DNA of 43,885 bases from Propionicimonas sp. Lineage in GTDB: Bacteria > Actinomycetota > Actinomycetes > Propionibacteriales > Propionibacteriaceae. Made by a program: the position numbers and the translations under genes. Positions 22,914-30,928 of this stretch are shown here, in pieces (positions within the stretch are counted from its first letter, which is position 1; each line of letters begins with the position of its first letter). The notes beneath the pieces are model-generated. The model had not been told where the DNA came from. It did not search any database and saw only the letters and a list, made by a program, of their open reading frames with translations. The stretch covers positions 1-43,885 of the forward strand of contig JAPUEM010000148.1 in assembly GCA_027492575.1 (NCBI GenBank). Direction: 5' to 3'.

Positions 22914-25483
22914 GGGCGCCACTGGGCTGGCTGCGGGAGTGGACCGCGCTGCCGGAGGGCATGACCGGACGCGAGTTGGCCGAGGTGCTGATCCGCGCCG
23001 GGCTGGAGGTCGAGACGGTCGACGAGTCGGGTGCCGACATCAGCGGCCCGGTGGTCGTCGGCCGCGTGCTGGCGTCCGTCGACGAGCCGCAGAAGAACGG
23101 CAAGACGATCCGCTGGGTGCAGGTCGACGTCGGGCCCGCTCACAACGAGCCGCACGACGACTACCCCCAGGGTTGCCGGTCTGTGGTCTGCGGGGCGCAC
23201 AACTTCGCGGTCGGCGACCTGGTCGTGGTCTCGCTGCCGGGTGCGGTGCTGGCCGGCGGGTTCGCGATCAGCGCCCGCAAGACCTACGGGCACCTCTCCG
23301 ACGGCATGATCTGCTCCGAGCTGGAGCTCGGCATCGGGCACGACCACGACGGCATCATCGTGCTGCCCACCGACGCCGGGCTGGCGCCGGGCGACGATCC
23401 GTCCGGGGTGCTGCTGCTGCGCGACGACATTCTCGACATCGACGTCTCGCCCGATATCGGCTACTGCTTGTCGATCCGCGGCCTGGCCCGCGAATCCGCC
23501 CAGAACCTGGGCCTGGCTTTCACCGACGTGGTCGACCGGGCCACCCCGGCGACCAAGGCCGACGGCTACCCGGTCGTCCTGGACGACCCGGCCTGCCCGC
23601 TGTTCGTGGCGCTGACGGTGACCGGCATCGACCCGGCTCGTCCGACCCCGCGCTGGATGGCGCGCCGGCTCGCCATGGCCGGGATGCGCTCCATCTCGCT
23701 GGCGGTCGACATCACCAACTACGTCATGCTGGAGACCGGCCAGCCGCTGCACGCCTATGACGCGGGCAAGCTCGCCGGCCCGATCCGGGTGCGCAAGGCG
23801 GTGCCCGGCGAACAGATCGTCACCCTGGACGACGTCACCCGGACGCTGCACGCAGACGACCTGCTGATCGTCGACGATTCCGGCCCGATCGGCATCGCCG
23901 GCGTGATGGGCGGCGCGACCACCGAGATCGACGACCGCACCACCGACATCGTGCTGGAGGCGGCCCACTTCGACTCCTCCAGCATCGGCTGGACGCTGCG
24001 CCGGCACAACCTGCCTTCCGAGGCCTCCAAGCGCTTCCACCGCGGCGTCGACCCGAACGCCGCCTACGCCGCGGCGCACCGGGCCGCCCAACTGCTGGTC
24101 GAGCTCGCCGGCGGGACACTCTCGGCGGCGGAGACCGTCGCCGGAGAGGTGCCCGCGATGCCCACCCAGAACATTCCCGCCGACCTTCCTTCCCGCATTC
24201 TCGGGACGTCGGTGAGCGCTGAGCAGGTCGTGGAGATCCTGACGGCTTCCGGGGTCGTGGTGTCACTCGACGCAACGGTCGAGCCCGACCCCACCACCGT
24301 CATCCCGGACTTGATCCGGGATCTCGCTGCCGACCAAGTCGTACCGGAGTTGCATCTCCTCCCGCCGACGTGGCGGCCTGACCTGCGCGACCCCTACGAC
24401 TACGTCGAGGAGGTCGGCCGCAAACTCGGCTTCGACTCCCTGCCCCCGCTGGTGCCCCGGGCCCCGGTCGGACGCGGCTACACCGCCGGCCAGCGCGCCC
24501 GCCGGGCGATCAACGCCGCCGCGGTGGACGCCGGCTTCGTCGAGGTGCTCAGCTTCCCGTTCGGCTCCGCCGAGGAACTGGACCGGATGGGCGTCCCCGC
24601 CGACGACGAGCGCCGCGCCCTGGTGCGGCTGCACAACCCGCTGGCCGAGACCCAGCCCGATCTGCGGACCACGATGCTGCCGGGCCTGTTCGCGGCGGTC
24701 GCGCGGAACACGTCGCGCGGCAACGACGACCTGGCGCTCTTCGAGACCGGCCGGGTCTTCTTCGCCGGCGAGCCGGCGGTCGCCCCGATCCCGGCGGTCA
24801 CCGACCGTCCCAGCGAAGCCGAACTGGCTGCCATCGAGGCCGCGCTGCCGGTGCAGCCGCGTCACCTCGGCGCGGTGCTGACCGGCTGGTGGCGGCGTCC
24901 CGGCTGGCAGGGCGCGGGCGTCCCGGCCGGCTGGGAGCAGGCCTTCGCGCTGGCCGACGTGGTCGCCGGCGCGGTGGGTGCCACCCTCACCCGGGTGGCC
25001 GCCGACCAGGCACCCTGGCACCCCGGCCGTTGCGCCGCGTTGTCGCTGGAGGGCGAAGTCGTCGGTCATGCCGGCGAACTGCACCCGGCGGTCTGCCGCG
25101 ACTTCGGCCTGCCGCCGCGCACGGCCGCCGTCGAGATCGACCTGGACGCCCTGCTCCGGCTGGCGCCGGCCCGCGGCAGCATCGCGTCCGTCTCCTCCCA
25201 CCCGGTGGCGAAGGAGGACGTGGCGCTGGTGGTCGCCGAGGACGTGCCGGTCGGCGCGGTGAAGCAGGCGCTGGCCGACGGCGCCGGAGACCTGCTGGAG
25301 TCGCTGGCACTCTTCGACGTCTACACCGGCAGTCAGGTGCCCGAAGGCCACAAGTCGCTGGCCTTCGCGCTCCGCTTCCGCGCTCCCGACCGGACGTTGA
25401 CCGACGCCGAAACCGCCGCCGCCCGAGAGGCGGCAGTAGCGCAGGCCACGGCAGCGATCGGAGCCGAGTTGCGCGCGTTCTGA
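22910..25483 (+). CDS. pheT: phenylalanine-tRNA ligase beta subunit
   Basis: This 857-aa beta subunit provides tRNA binding and editing. In order: PLGWLREWTALP start, tRNA-binding OB domain (about 45-165), B3/B4 editing domain (about 210-390, with VDITNYVMLETGQPLHAYDA), B5 domain (about 400-490, with TWRPDLRDPYDYVEEVGRK), catalytic-like core, and C-terminal FDX-ACB domain (about 765-857, SSHPVAKEDVALVVAEDVPV). The B5 linker carries an insertion of about 18 residues containing VIPDLIRDL (464-472), encoded by a palindromic repeat. Because it is in frame the protein is probably functional. AAGGGAG precedes the ATG. Confidence 0.96.
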   Translation: MRAPLGWLREWTALPEGMTGRELAEVLIRAGLEVETVDESGADISGPVVVGRVLASVDEPQKNGKTIRWVQVDVGPAHNEPHDDYPQGCRSVVCGAHNFAVGDLVVVSLPGAVLAGGFAISARKTYGHLSDGMICSELELGIGHDHDGIIVLPTDAGLAPGDDPSGVLLLRDDILDIDVSPDIGYCLSIRGLARESAQNLGLAFTDVVDRATPATKADGYPVVLDDPACPLFVALTVTGIDPARPTPRWMARRLAMAGMRSISLAVDITNYVMLETGQPLHAYDAGKLAGPIRVRKAVPGEQIVTLDDVTRTLHADDLLIVDDSGPIGIAGVMGGATTEIDDRTTDIVLEAAHFDSSSIGWTLRRHNLPSEASKRFHRGVDPNAAYAAAHRAAQLLVELAGGTLSAAETVAGEVPAMPTQNIPADLPSRILGTSVSAEQVVEILTASGVVVSLDATVEPDPTTVIPDLIRDLAADQVVPELHLLPPTWRPDLRDPYDYVEEVGRKLGFDSLPPLVPRAPVGRGYTAGQRARRAINAAAVDAGFVEVLSFPFGSAEELDRMGVPADDERRALVRLHNPLAETQPDLRTTMLPGLFAAVARNTSRGNDDLALFETGRVFFAGEPAVAPIPAVTDRPSEAELAAIEAALPVQPRHLGAVLTGWWRRPGWQGAGVPAGWEQAFALADVVAGAVGATLTRVAADQAPWHPGRCAALSLEGEVVGHAGELHPAVCRDFGLPPRTAAVEIDLDALLRLAPARGSIASVSSHPVAKEDVALVVAEDVPVGAVKQALADGAGDLLESLALFDVYTGSQVPEGHKSLAFALRFRAPDRTLTDAETAAAREAAVAQATAAIGAELRAF
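24302..24322. repeat. palindromic repeat inserted in-frame in pheT
   Basis: The arms ATCCCGGA and TCCGGGAT are perfect inverted 8-mers around CTTGA, giving codons 465-471 (IPDLIRD). The surrounding linker, roughly 24276-24345, uses AT-richer codons (CAA, GTA, TTG, CAT) than the rest of pheT. This motif resembles a dispersed repeat seen between genes in other high-GC bacteria (recollection, not searched). No second copy was seen in the window. Confidence 0.65.
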
Positions 25484-25498
25484 TGGGAGAATGACAGC

Positions 25499-26278
25499 AT
25501 GCGTAAAGTGCGCGACATCGAATGCTTCCTCACCGACATGGACGGCGTCCTGGTGCACGAGGAGGTCCCGCTGCCCGGGGCGGCCGAGTTGATCGACCGC
25601 TGGGTGACCACCTCGAAGCGATTTCTGGTGCTCACCAACAACTCCACCTTCACCGCTCGTGACCTCTCGGCGCGGCTGGCCCGCTCCGGGCTGAACATCC
25701 CCGAGGAGAACATCTGGACCTCGGCGATGGCCACCGCGGCCTTCCTCAAACACCAGCCCGGTGACAAGACCGCGTTCGTGATCGGCGAGGTCGGCCTGAC
25801 CACCGCGCTGCACGAGGCCGGTTTCGTGCTGACCGACGTCGACCCCGACTTCGTGGTGCTGGGGGAGACCCGCAACTACTCCTTCGAGGCGATCACCACC
25901 GCCATCCGGCTGATCATCGACGGCGCCCGGTTCATCGTCACCAACCCGGATGCCACCGGCCCCAGCAAGGACGGCATCCTGCCGGCGACCGGCGCGGTGG
26001 CGGCGATGATCACCGCCGCCACCAACCGCCAGCCGTACGTGGTCGGCAAGCCCAACCCGATGATGTTCCGCTCCGCGATGAACCGGATCGAAGCCCACTC
26101 CGAGACCACCGCCATGATCGGCGACCGAATGGACACCGACATCGTGGCCGGCATGGAGGCCGGGCTGCTCACCGTCCTGGTGCTCACCGGCGTGACGACC
26201 GCCGCGGACGTGGAGACCTACCCGTTCCGCCCCGACCTGATGCTGGGCGGCGTGGCCGACCTGGTCGAACTCATCTGA
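25499..26278 (+). CDS. HAD-IIA family hydrolase (NagD-like phosphatase)
   Basis: This 259-aa phosphatase has motif 1 FLTDMDGVLVHEEVPLPGA (nucleophile Asp and acid/base Asp), motif 2 VLTNNST, an inserted C2 cap domain (about 80-185), motif 3 Lys in VGKPNPMMF and motif 4 MIGDRMDTDIVAGMEAG. NagD-type enzymes hydrolyse nucleoside monophosphates or sugar phosphates; the substrate here is not known. It starts 15 bases after the pheT stop, with GGGAGAATG as a ribosome binding site, so it is probably cotranscribed with pheST. It is convergent with the sugar transport operon. Confidence 0.9.
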   Translation: MRKVRDIECFLTDMDGVLVHEEVPLPGAAELIDRWVTTSKRFLVLTNNSTFTARDLSARLARSGLNIPEENIWTSAMATAAFLKHQPGDKTAFVIGEVGLTTALHEAGFVLTDVDPDFVVLGETRNYSFEAITTAIRLIIDGARFIVTNPDATGPSKDGILPATGAVAAMITAATNRQPYVVGKPNPMMFRSAMNRIEAHSETTAMIGDRMDTDIVAGMEAGLLTVLVLTGVTTAADVETYPFRPDLMLGGVADLVELI

Positions 26279-26306
26279 GACCAACCCGGCCGGCCGCGCC
26301 GGCGAA

Positions 26307-27338
26307 TCACGCAGCGGCCGGTTCGACCCTCACCGCCTTGGGCTTCATCGGCTTGGGTGCGCGACCGGAACTGGCGCGCACCGAACTGACCACGAAGGTG
26401 GCCAGGATCAGGCCCTGCACGATCTGGTAGATGTACGGGTTGATCTGCAGCAGGTTGAACCCGTTGCTCACTACCTGCAGCAGGACGGTCGCCAGGATGC
26501 AGCCGCCGATCCGGATCCGGCCGCCGGTCGGATCGGTGCCGCCGAGCACCGCGATGGTGATCGCCAGCAGGATGTAGCTGCCACCGAAGCTGGCCGACGC
26601 GCTCGCCGAGCGCGCGGTGATGAAGACCGCCGCGATGCCGGCCAGAGCGCCTGCGAGCATGTAGGTGTGCAGGTGCACCTTCACGATGCTGAACCCGGAG
26701 TACCGCGCCGTTGTGGGGTTGGTGCCGTAGAGCAGCGCCCGGCGTCCGAAGGTCGTCCGGCTCATCACGAACCAGATGGCCGCGGCCACCACCGCCGCCA
26801 GCAGCAGCATCACCGGGATGCCCGCGAAGGTCGCCAGCCCCAGATCGGCGATCGGCTGCGGGAGACTGTACAGCGACTTGCCCATCGTGATGGCCAGCGC
26901 CAGACCGGTGTACAGGCTGCCGGTGGCCAGCGTGGCCAGAATCGGACGGATGTCGACATACGCCACCAGCAGGCCGTTCACCAACCCGGCCAGGGTGCCG
27001 ATGGCGATGCTGGCGGGCACCGCGATGAGGGTGAGGTAGACCGGGTGCACCGCCATGTCGATGCCCCACTGGCCCACGGTCACGATCGTGATCGCCGCCA
27101 GGTTGGCGATGGCCACCAGCGACAGGTCGATCCCGCCGCTGGCCATGGCGATCACCATGGCGAGGGCGAGCAGACCCACCTCCGGCAGGCTGAACGACAG
27201 CGACTGCACGTTCAGCGGGGTCAGGAACGACCCCGGCCGCATGATCCCGAAGATCGCCGCGACCAGCACCAGCAGGGCTGCCATGCGAGCGGTGTCGTTG
27301 TACTTCAGGGTGTCGAGCAGGGAGCGATTTGTTGCCAT
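26307..27338 (-). CDS. sugar ABC transporter permease (RbsC/LsrD type), second
   Basis: This 343-aa polytopic inner membrane permease (BPD_transp_2) has about ten hydrophobic segments. GGIDLSLVAIANLAAITIV is the family's substrate-path motif, and AVLGGTDPTGGRIRIGGCIL is the cytoplasmic loop that contacts the ATPase. It ends with a basic tail (SSGRAPKPMKPKAVR). ATG 27338 lies 3 bases from the stop of the first permease, with GGAAGGGG as the ribosome binding site. It is the last gene of the five-gene minus-strand operon. The pair most likely forms a heterodimeric channel. Confidence 0.92.
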   Translation of the reverse strand: MATNRSLLDTLKYNDTARMAALLVLVAAIFGIMRPGSFLTPLNVQSLSFSLPEVGLLALAMVIAMASGGIDLSLVAIANLAAITIVTVGQWGIDMAVHPVYLTLIAVPASIAIGTLAGLVNGLLVAYVDIRPILATLATGSLYTGLALAITMGKSLYSLPQPIADLGLATFAGIPVMLLLAAVVAAAIWFVMSRTTFGRRALLYGTNPTTARYSGFSIVKVHLHTYMLAGALAGIAAVFITARSASASASFGGSYILLAITIAVLGGTDPTGGRIRIGGCILATVLLQVVSNGFNLLQINPYIYQIVQGLILATFVVSSVRASSGRAPKPMKPKAVRVEPAAA

Positions 27339-27341
27339 GGC

Positions 27342-28334
27342 TCAGGCCCCTTCCAGGATGGGGGTGCGGTGACCCCGACTGCGATTGCTGAGTGCCTGGA
27401 CAGCAACGCCGACCAGCACGACCGCGCCGACGACGAAGACCTGCCAGTAGCTCGGCACGCCGAGCCGGATCAGGCTGTTGCGGACCAGCGCGATCAGCAG
27501 GACGCCGAGCACGGTCCCCTTGACGCTGCCCCGGCCGCCGGTGTCCAGTGCGCCGCCGATGACCACCGCAGCGATCACATCGAGCTCGCCGCCGACCAGG
27601 TCGAACGGGTTGGCGGTCCGGTTGATGGCGACGTGGGTCATGCCCGCGAAGCCCGCGATGCCGCCGGAGAGCAGCAGCAGCAGGGACTGCACCCGGAAGA
27701 CGGGCACACCGGCCCGCTCCGCCGCCTCCGAGTCGCCACCGACGGCGAAGATCGCGCGTCCGTAGTACGTCCGGCGCAGGAAGAGCGCGATGGCGACGCA
27801 GAGCAGGATCACCGGAATGACCAGCACGCTGACCGGGCTGTCGCCCAGCGAGAAGAGGAAGGTCTGGCCCACCGAGTTCAGCGCCGGCGGCAGCTGGGCG
27901 ATGTAGGACGACCCGACGAAGGCGAGCAGGAAGCCGCGGATGATCGTCTGGGTGCCGAGGGTGGCCATCAGGGTGGGCACCTTGAAGTGCGCGATCAGCA
28001 GGATGTTCGGCAGCGCCAGCACGCAGCCGATCACGATCGCCACGAAGAACGGCCAGACGGCTCCGTCCAGGCCCAGCTGCTGCATCAGCAACACCGTGGT
28101 GTAGCCGGAGGCGATGGCGATCGCCATGAACGACAGATCGAAGCCACCGGAGACGATGACCATCATCACACCGAGCGCGAGGCTCATGCTGACCAGCGCC
28201 GACCGGACGATGTCGCCGGCGAAGCTGAGGGTCAGCGCCCCGGGCGAGATGATCGCCATCGCCGCCAGTGCGATCAGGATCACGCCCAGCAGGATGCCCT
28301 CATTGTTGGGGCCGCGAAGTTTGGACCAGTTCAT
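27342..28334 (-). CDS. sugar ABC transporter permease (RbsC/LsrC type), first
   Basis: This 330-aa member of the same permease family begins MNWSKLRGPNNEGILLGVIL. It shows VSGGFDLSFMAIAIASGYTT and VVIGGALDTGGRGSVKGTVL (the ATPase contact loop, variant GGALDTGG) and about ten membrane helices. ATG 28334 shares its first base with the ATPase stop (TGATG); a GTG one codon upstream is possible. It is related to, but clearly different from, the second permease. Confidence 0.92.
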   Translation of the reverse strand: MNWSKLRGPNNEGILLGVILIALAAMAIISPGALTLSFAGDIVRSALVSMSLALGVMMVIVSGGFDLSFMAIAIASGYTTVLLMQQLGLDGAVWPFFVAIVIGCVLALPNILLIAHFKVPTLMATLGTQTIIRGFLLAFVGSSYIAQLPPALNSVGQTFLFSLGDSPVSVLVIPVILLCVAIALFLRRTYYGRAIFAVGGDSEAAERAGVPVFRVQSLLLLLSGGIAGFAGMTHVAINRTANPFDLVGGELDVIAAVVIGGALDTGGRGSVKGTVLGVLLIALVRNSLIRLGVPSYWQVFVVGAVVLVGVAVQALSNRSRGHRTPILEGA

Positions 28335-29830
28335 CACTGACTCACCTCCATCACGAGTTCACGGACTGCTTCGACGGTGACCTGATCACCGGTCAGCTCG
28401 CCGCGGAGCAGGCCCTTGTCGACCACCAGGACGCGGTTGCAGACGCCGACCACTTCCTGGAAGTCATCGGAGACCACCACCACGGCCATGCCTTGGGCGG
28501 CGTAGTCGCGCAGGATTTGCAGGATGCCGAACTTGGCGCCGATGTCGACGCCGACGGTCGGGCCGTTGAGGATCAGCACCCGCGGCTTGGTGGCGACCCA
28601 CTTGCCGAGGACAACCTTCTGCTGGTTGCCACCGGAGAGGGTGCGGACCGAATCGGAGGACTTGCCGATCTTGATGCCGAGGGCGTCGACCGTGGCGTCC
28701 ACGAGCTTGGCCGAGTCCGGCCGGGAGATCACCGAGGCCTTGCTGAGTTCGTCCAGCACGCTGGCGGTGATGTTCTCCGCGATCGGACGGGTCAGGAAGA
28801 CGCCCTGACGCAGCCGGTCCTCGGGTACGTAGGCGATACCGGCGGCGATCGCATGCCGGGGGTCTCCGGGCGGGACGACCTCGCCGAAGACCCGGATCTC
28901 GCCGGAGTCGGCGGGCAGCAGCCCGAACATGGCGTCGGCGATCTGGGTGCGTCCGGATCCCCGCAGCCCGGTGATGCCGACGATCTCGCCGGGCATCACC
29001 TCGAAGGAGATGTCCTTGAACTGGGTGTGCGCCGACAGGCCGCTGACCTGCAGGGCCGGCGCCTCGGCGGGGGACACCTCGGGGACGATCCGGTCGGTCG
29101 TGGTCTTGGAGCCCACCAACGCCTCGGCCAGTGACTCCTCGGTGAAGCCGGAGGCCGGGCCGCCGGCGACCCATAGGCCGTTGCGCAGCACGGTCACCTC
29201 GTCGGAGATGGCCAGCGCCTCGTCCAGCTTGTGCGAGACGAAGACGACCGCGACGCCGTCGGAGCGCAGCCGGTTGACGACCTCGAAGAGCTTGTCCACC
29301 TCGCGCCAGGTGAGCGCGGTGGTCGGCTCGTCCATGAACAAGACGCGGGCGTCCTGGTTCAGCGCGCGGCAGATCGCGACCAGCTGCCGGTCGGCGATCG
29401 GCAGGTCCTCCACGTCGGCGTGCAGGTTGAGGTGGAGGTCGAGTCGTTCGGTGACCGCCGTGGCACGCTGGATCGCCTCGTGGTGGCTGACCAGGGGGCT
29501 GGCCGACATCGAACGCCGCAGCATGTCGATGTTCTCCGCGACCGTCAGGTTCCCGAAGAGGGCGAGATCCTGGTAGATCACCTGGATGCCGTGGTTGAGC
29601 GCGGTGCGCGGGTTGTTGTTGCGGAGGGTCTGGCCCTCGATGATGATCTCGCCGGAATCCGGAGTCTCGACGCCGCTGATGATCTTGATCAGCGTCGATT
29701 TTCCGGAACCGTTGACGCCGGCCAGGCAATGCACCTGGCCGGCGCCGAATCCGACGGAGACGTCGTCGAGAGCCTGAACCCCGCCATAGCGCTTCGAGAT
29801 CCCACGGACCTCAAGGAGTGGCTGGTTCAT
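28334..29830 (-). CDS. sugar ABC transporter ATP-binding protein (two NBDs)
   Basis: This 498-aa tandem ATPase is of the RbsA/LsrA/AraG class. NBD1 has Walker A GVNGSGKSTLIK near residue 38, a degenerate signature (LPIADRQ) and Walker B VLFMDEPTTAL. NBD2 has a degenerate Walker A (GLRGSGRT, no Lys), a good signature LSGGNQQK and a weakened Walker B, VLILNGPTVGVDIG, in which the usual Asp-Glu reads Asn-Gly. NBD1 should therefore provide ATP hydrolysis. ATG 29830 follows TTGGGAAC; an in-frame TTG at 29842 is the alternative. The stop overlaps the first permease. Confidence 0.93.
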   Translation of the reverse strand: MNQPLLEVRGISKRYGGVQALDDVSVGFGAGQVHCLAGVNGSGKSTLIKIISGVETPDSGEIIIEGQTLRNNNPRTALNHGIQVIYQDLALFGNLTVAENIDMLRRSMSASPLVSHHEAIQRATAVTERLDLHLNLHADVEDLPIADRQLVAICRALNQDARVLFMDEPTTALTWREVDKLFEVVNRLRSDGVAVVFVSHKLDEALAISDEVTVLRNGLWVAGGPASGFTEESLAEALVGSKTTTDRIVPEVSPAEAPALQVSGLSAHTQFKDISFEVMPGEIVGITGLRGSGRTQIADAMFGLLPADSGEIRVFGEVVPPGDPRHAIAAGIAYVPEDRLRQGVFLTRPIAENITASVLDELSKASVISRPDSAKLVDATVDALGIKIGKSSDSVRTLSGGNQQKVVLGKWVATKPRVLILNGPTVGVDIGAKFGILQILRDYAAQGMAVVVVSDDFQEVVGVCNRVLVVDKGLLRGELTGDQVTVEAVRELVMEVSQ

Positions 29831-29845
29831 GGCTGTTCCCAACTG

Positions 29846-30907
29846 TCAGAACGGGAAGTCGCCGGCGTTGTCCTTGGTCACATCGACCCAGGCCTGACCG
29901 TAGAAGGTCCGCGGGAACTCGGTGCTCTCGACCAGGCTGTTGTAGCCCTCGATGCCCAGATCGGTGCCGCTAGCGATCGCCTCGCCGGCGTTGATCTTCT
30001 GCGCGGCCACGATCATCGCCTGGCCGGCCAGACCCGGATCCCAGAAGGTGATGGTGTCGACCGCGCCGGTCTGCAGCAGCTGGCCCGAGATGGACGGCAG
30101 CGAGGTGCCCACCACACAGGTGCTGTCGGTCTTGCCGGCCTCTTCGATGGCCCGGCCGATGCCGGCCACGTCCGTGGACGCCGCGCCGAGGAAGCCCTTG
30201 ACGTCCGGGTTGGTCGCCAGCACCTCCTTGGTCCGCTGGTAGGCGGTTTCCTGGTTCTCGTCGGACGAGATCGGGTCGCCGATCCGGGTGATGTTCGGGT
30301 GGCTGGCGGCCGCCTGGGCCAGGGCGCCCTCCGCCCAGAGGTTGTGCGACTTCACGGTCAGGGAGCCCACGAACTGGACGTAGGTGCCGGCGTCGCCCAT
30401 GCACTGGGCCAGCACGTCCATCTGGTGGGCGCCGTAGGCGGTGTCCTCGAAGGCCTCGATGGAGGCGTCGGTGTTGGTGATGCCGGCGGCCTCGTGAGTG
30501 ACGACGGTGATCCCGGCGTCCTTGGCGCGCTTGAGCACGTTCTCCACCGACTCCGGCGAGTTCGGCACGACCAGCAGCGCGGCCGGCTGCTGCGGGATGA
30601 CGTCGGAGATGATCGAGATCTGCTTCTCCTCGCTGGAGTCGTCACCGGCCAGCTGCTTCACGGTGATGCCGTTGGCCTTGCCGAACTCCTGGGTGAGGGC
30701 GTCCATCCGGCCGAACCAGTCGCCGCCGGAGAGCTTGACGACGAAGATGTACTCGCCGTCCGGGTTACCGCCGCCGGTCTGGCCGGGGGAGGATTCGTTG
30801 CCGCCGGGCGCAGGTGCGCTCGGGGTGCCTGCGGTGCCACAGGCTGCCAGTGACATCGCCAGCGCAGCGATGCTGCCAACTGCGAGCCAACGCTTGAGAT
30901 CGGACAT
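29846..30907 (-). CDS. sugar ABC transporter substrate-binding lipoprotein
   Basis: This 353-aa exported lipoprotein has a basic start MSDLKRW, hydrophobic core and lipobox LAAC (Cys near residue 23), then a disordered Gly/Pro/Ser linker and a type I periplasmic-binding fold. The fold is of the LsrB/RhaS type (EYIFVVKLSGGDWFGRMDAL, AALLVVPNSPESVENVLKRA, FLGAASTDVAGIGRAIEEAG). It would capture a pentose, deoxy-sugar or similar ligand outside the membrane. Because a ribulokinase-like gene is in the same operon, a pentose or pentitol is the best guess. It lies 21 bases downstream of the kinase. Confidence 0.92.
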   Translation of the reverse strand: MSDLKRWLAVGSIAALAMSLAACGTAGTPSAPAPGGNESSPGQTGGGNPDGEYIFVVKLSGGDWFGRMDALTQEFGKANGITVKQLAGDDSSEEKQISIISDVIPQQPAALLVVPNSPESVENVLKRAKDAGITVVTHEAAGITNTDASIEAFEDTAYGAHQMDVLAQCMGDAGTYVQFVGSLTVKSHNLWAEGALAQAAASHPNITRIGDPISSDENQETAYQRTKEVLATNPDVKGFLGAASTDVAGIGRAIEEAGKTDSTCVVGTSLPSISGQLLQTGAVDTITFWDPGLAGQAMIVAAQKINAGEAIASGTDLGIEGYNSLVESTEFPRTFYGQAWVDVTKDNAGDFPF

Positions 30908-30928
30908 GGTGGTGATTCCTTTCGGGTT

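Noticed and set aside
24263..26284. 673-codon open frame opposite pheT and the HAD gene
   Set aside because: It is a shadow of well-supported genes on the other strand.
26667..28340. 557-codon open frame opposite the permeases
   Set aside because: It is rich in Asp, Arg, His, Gln and Gly, as expected from reading membrane-protein genes backwards; no start signal or domain.
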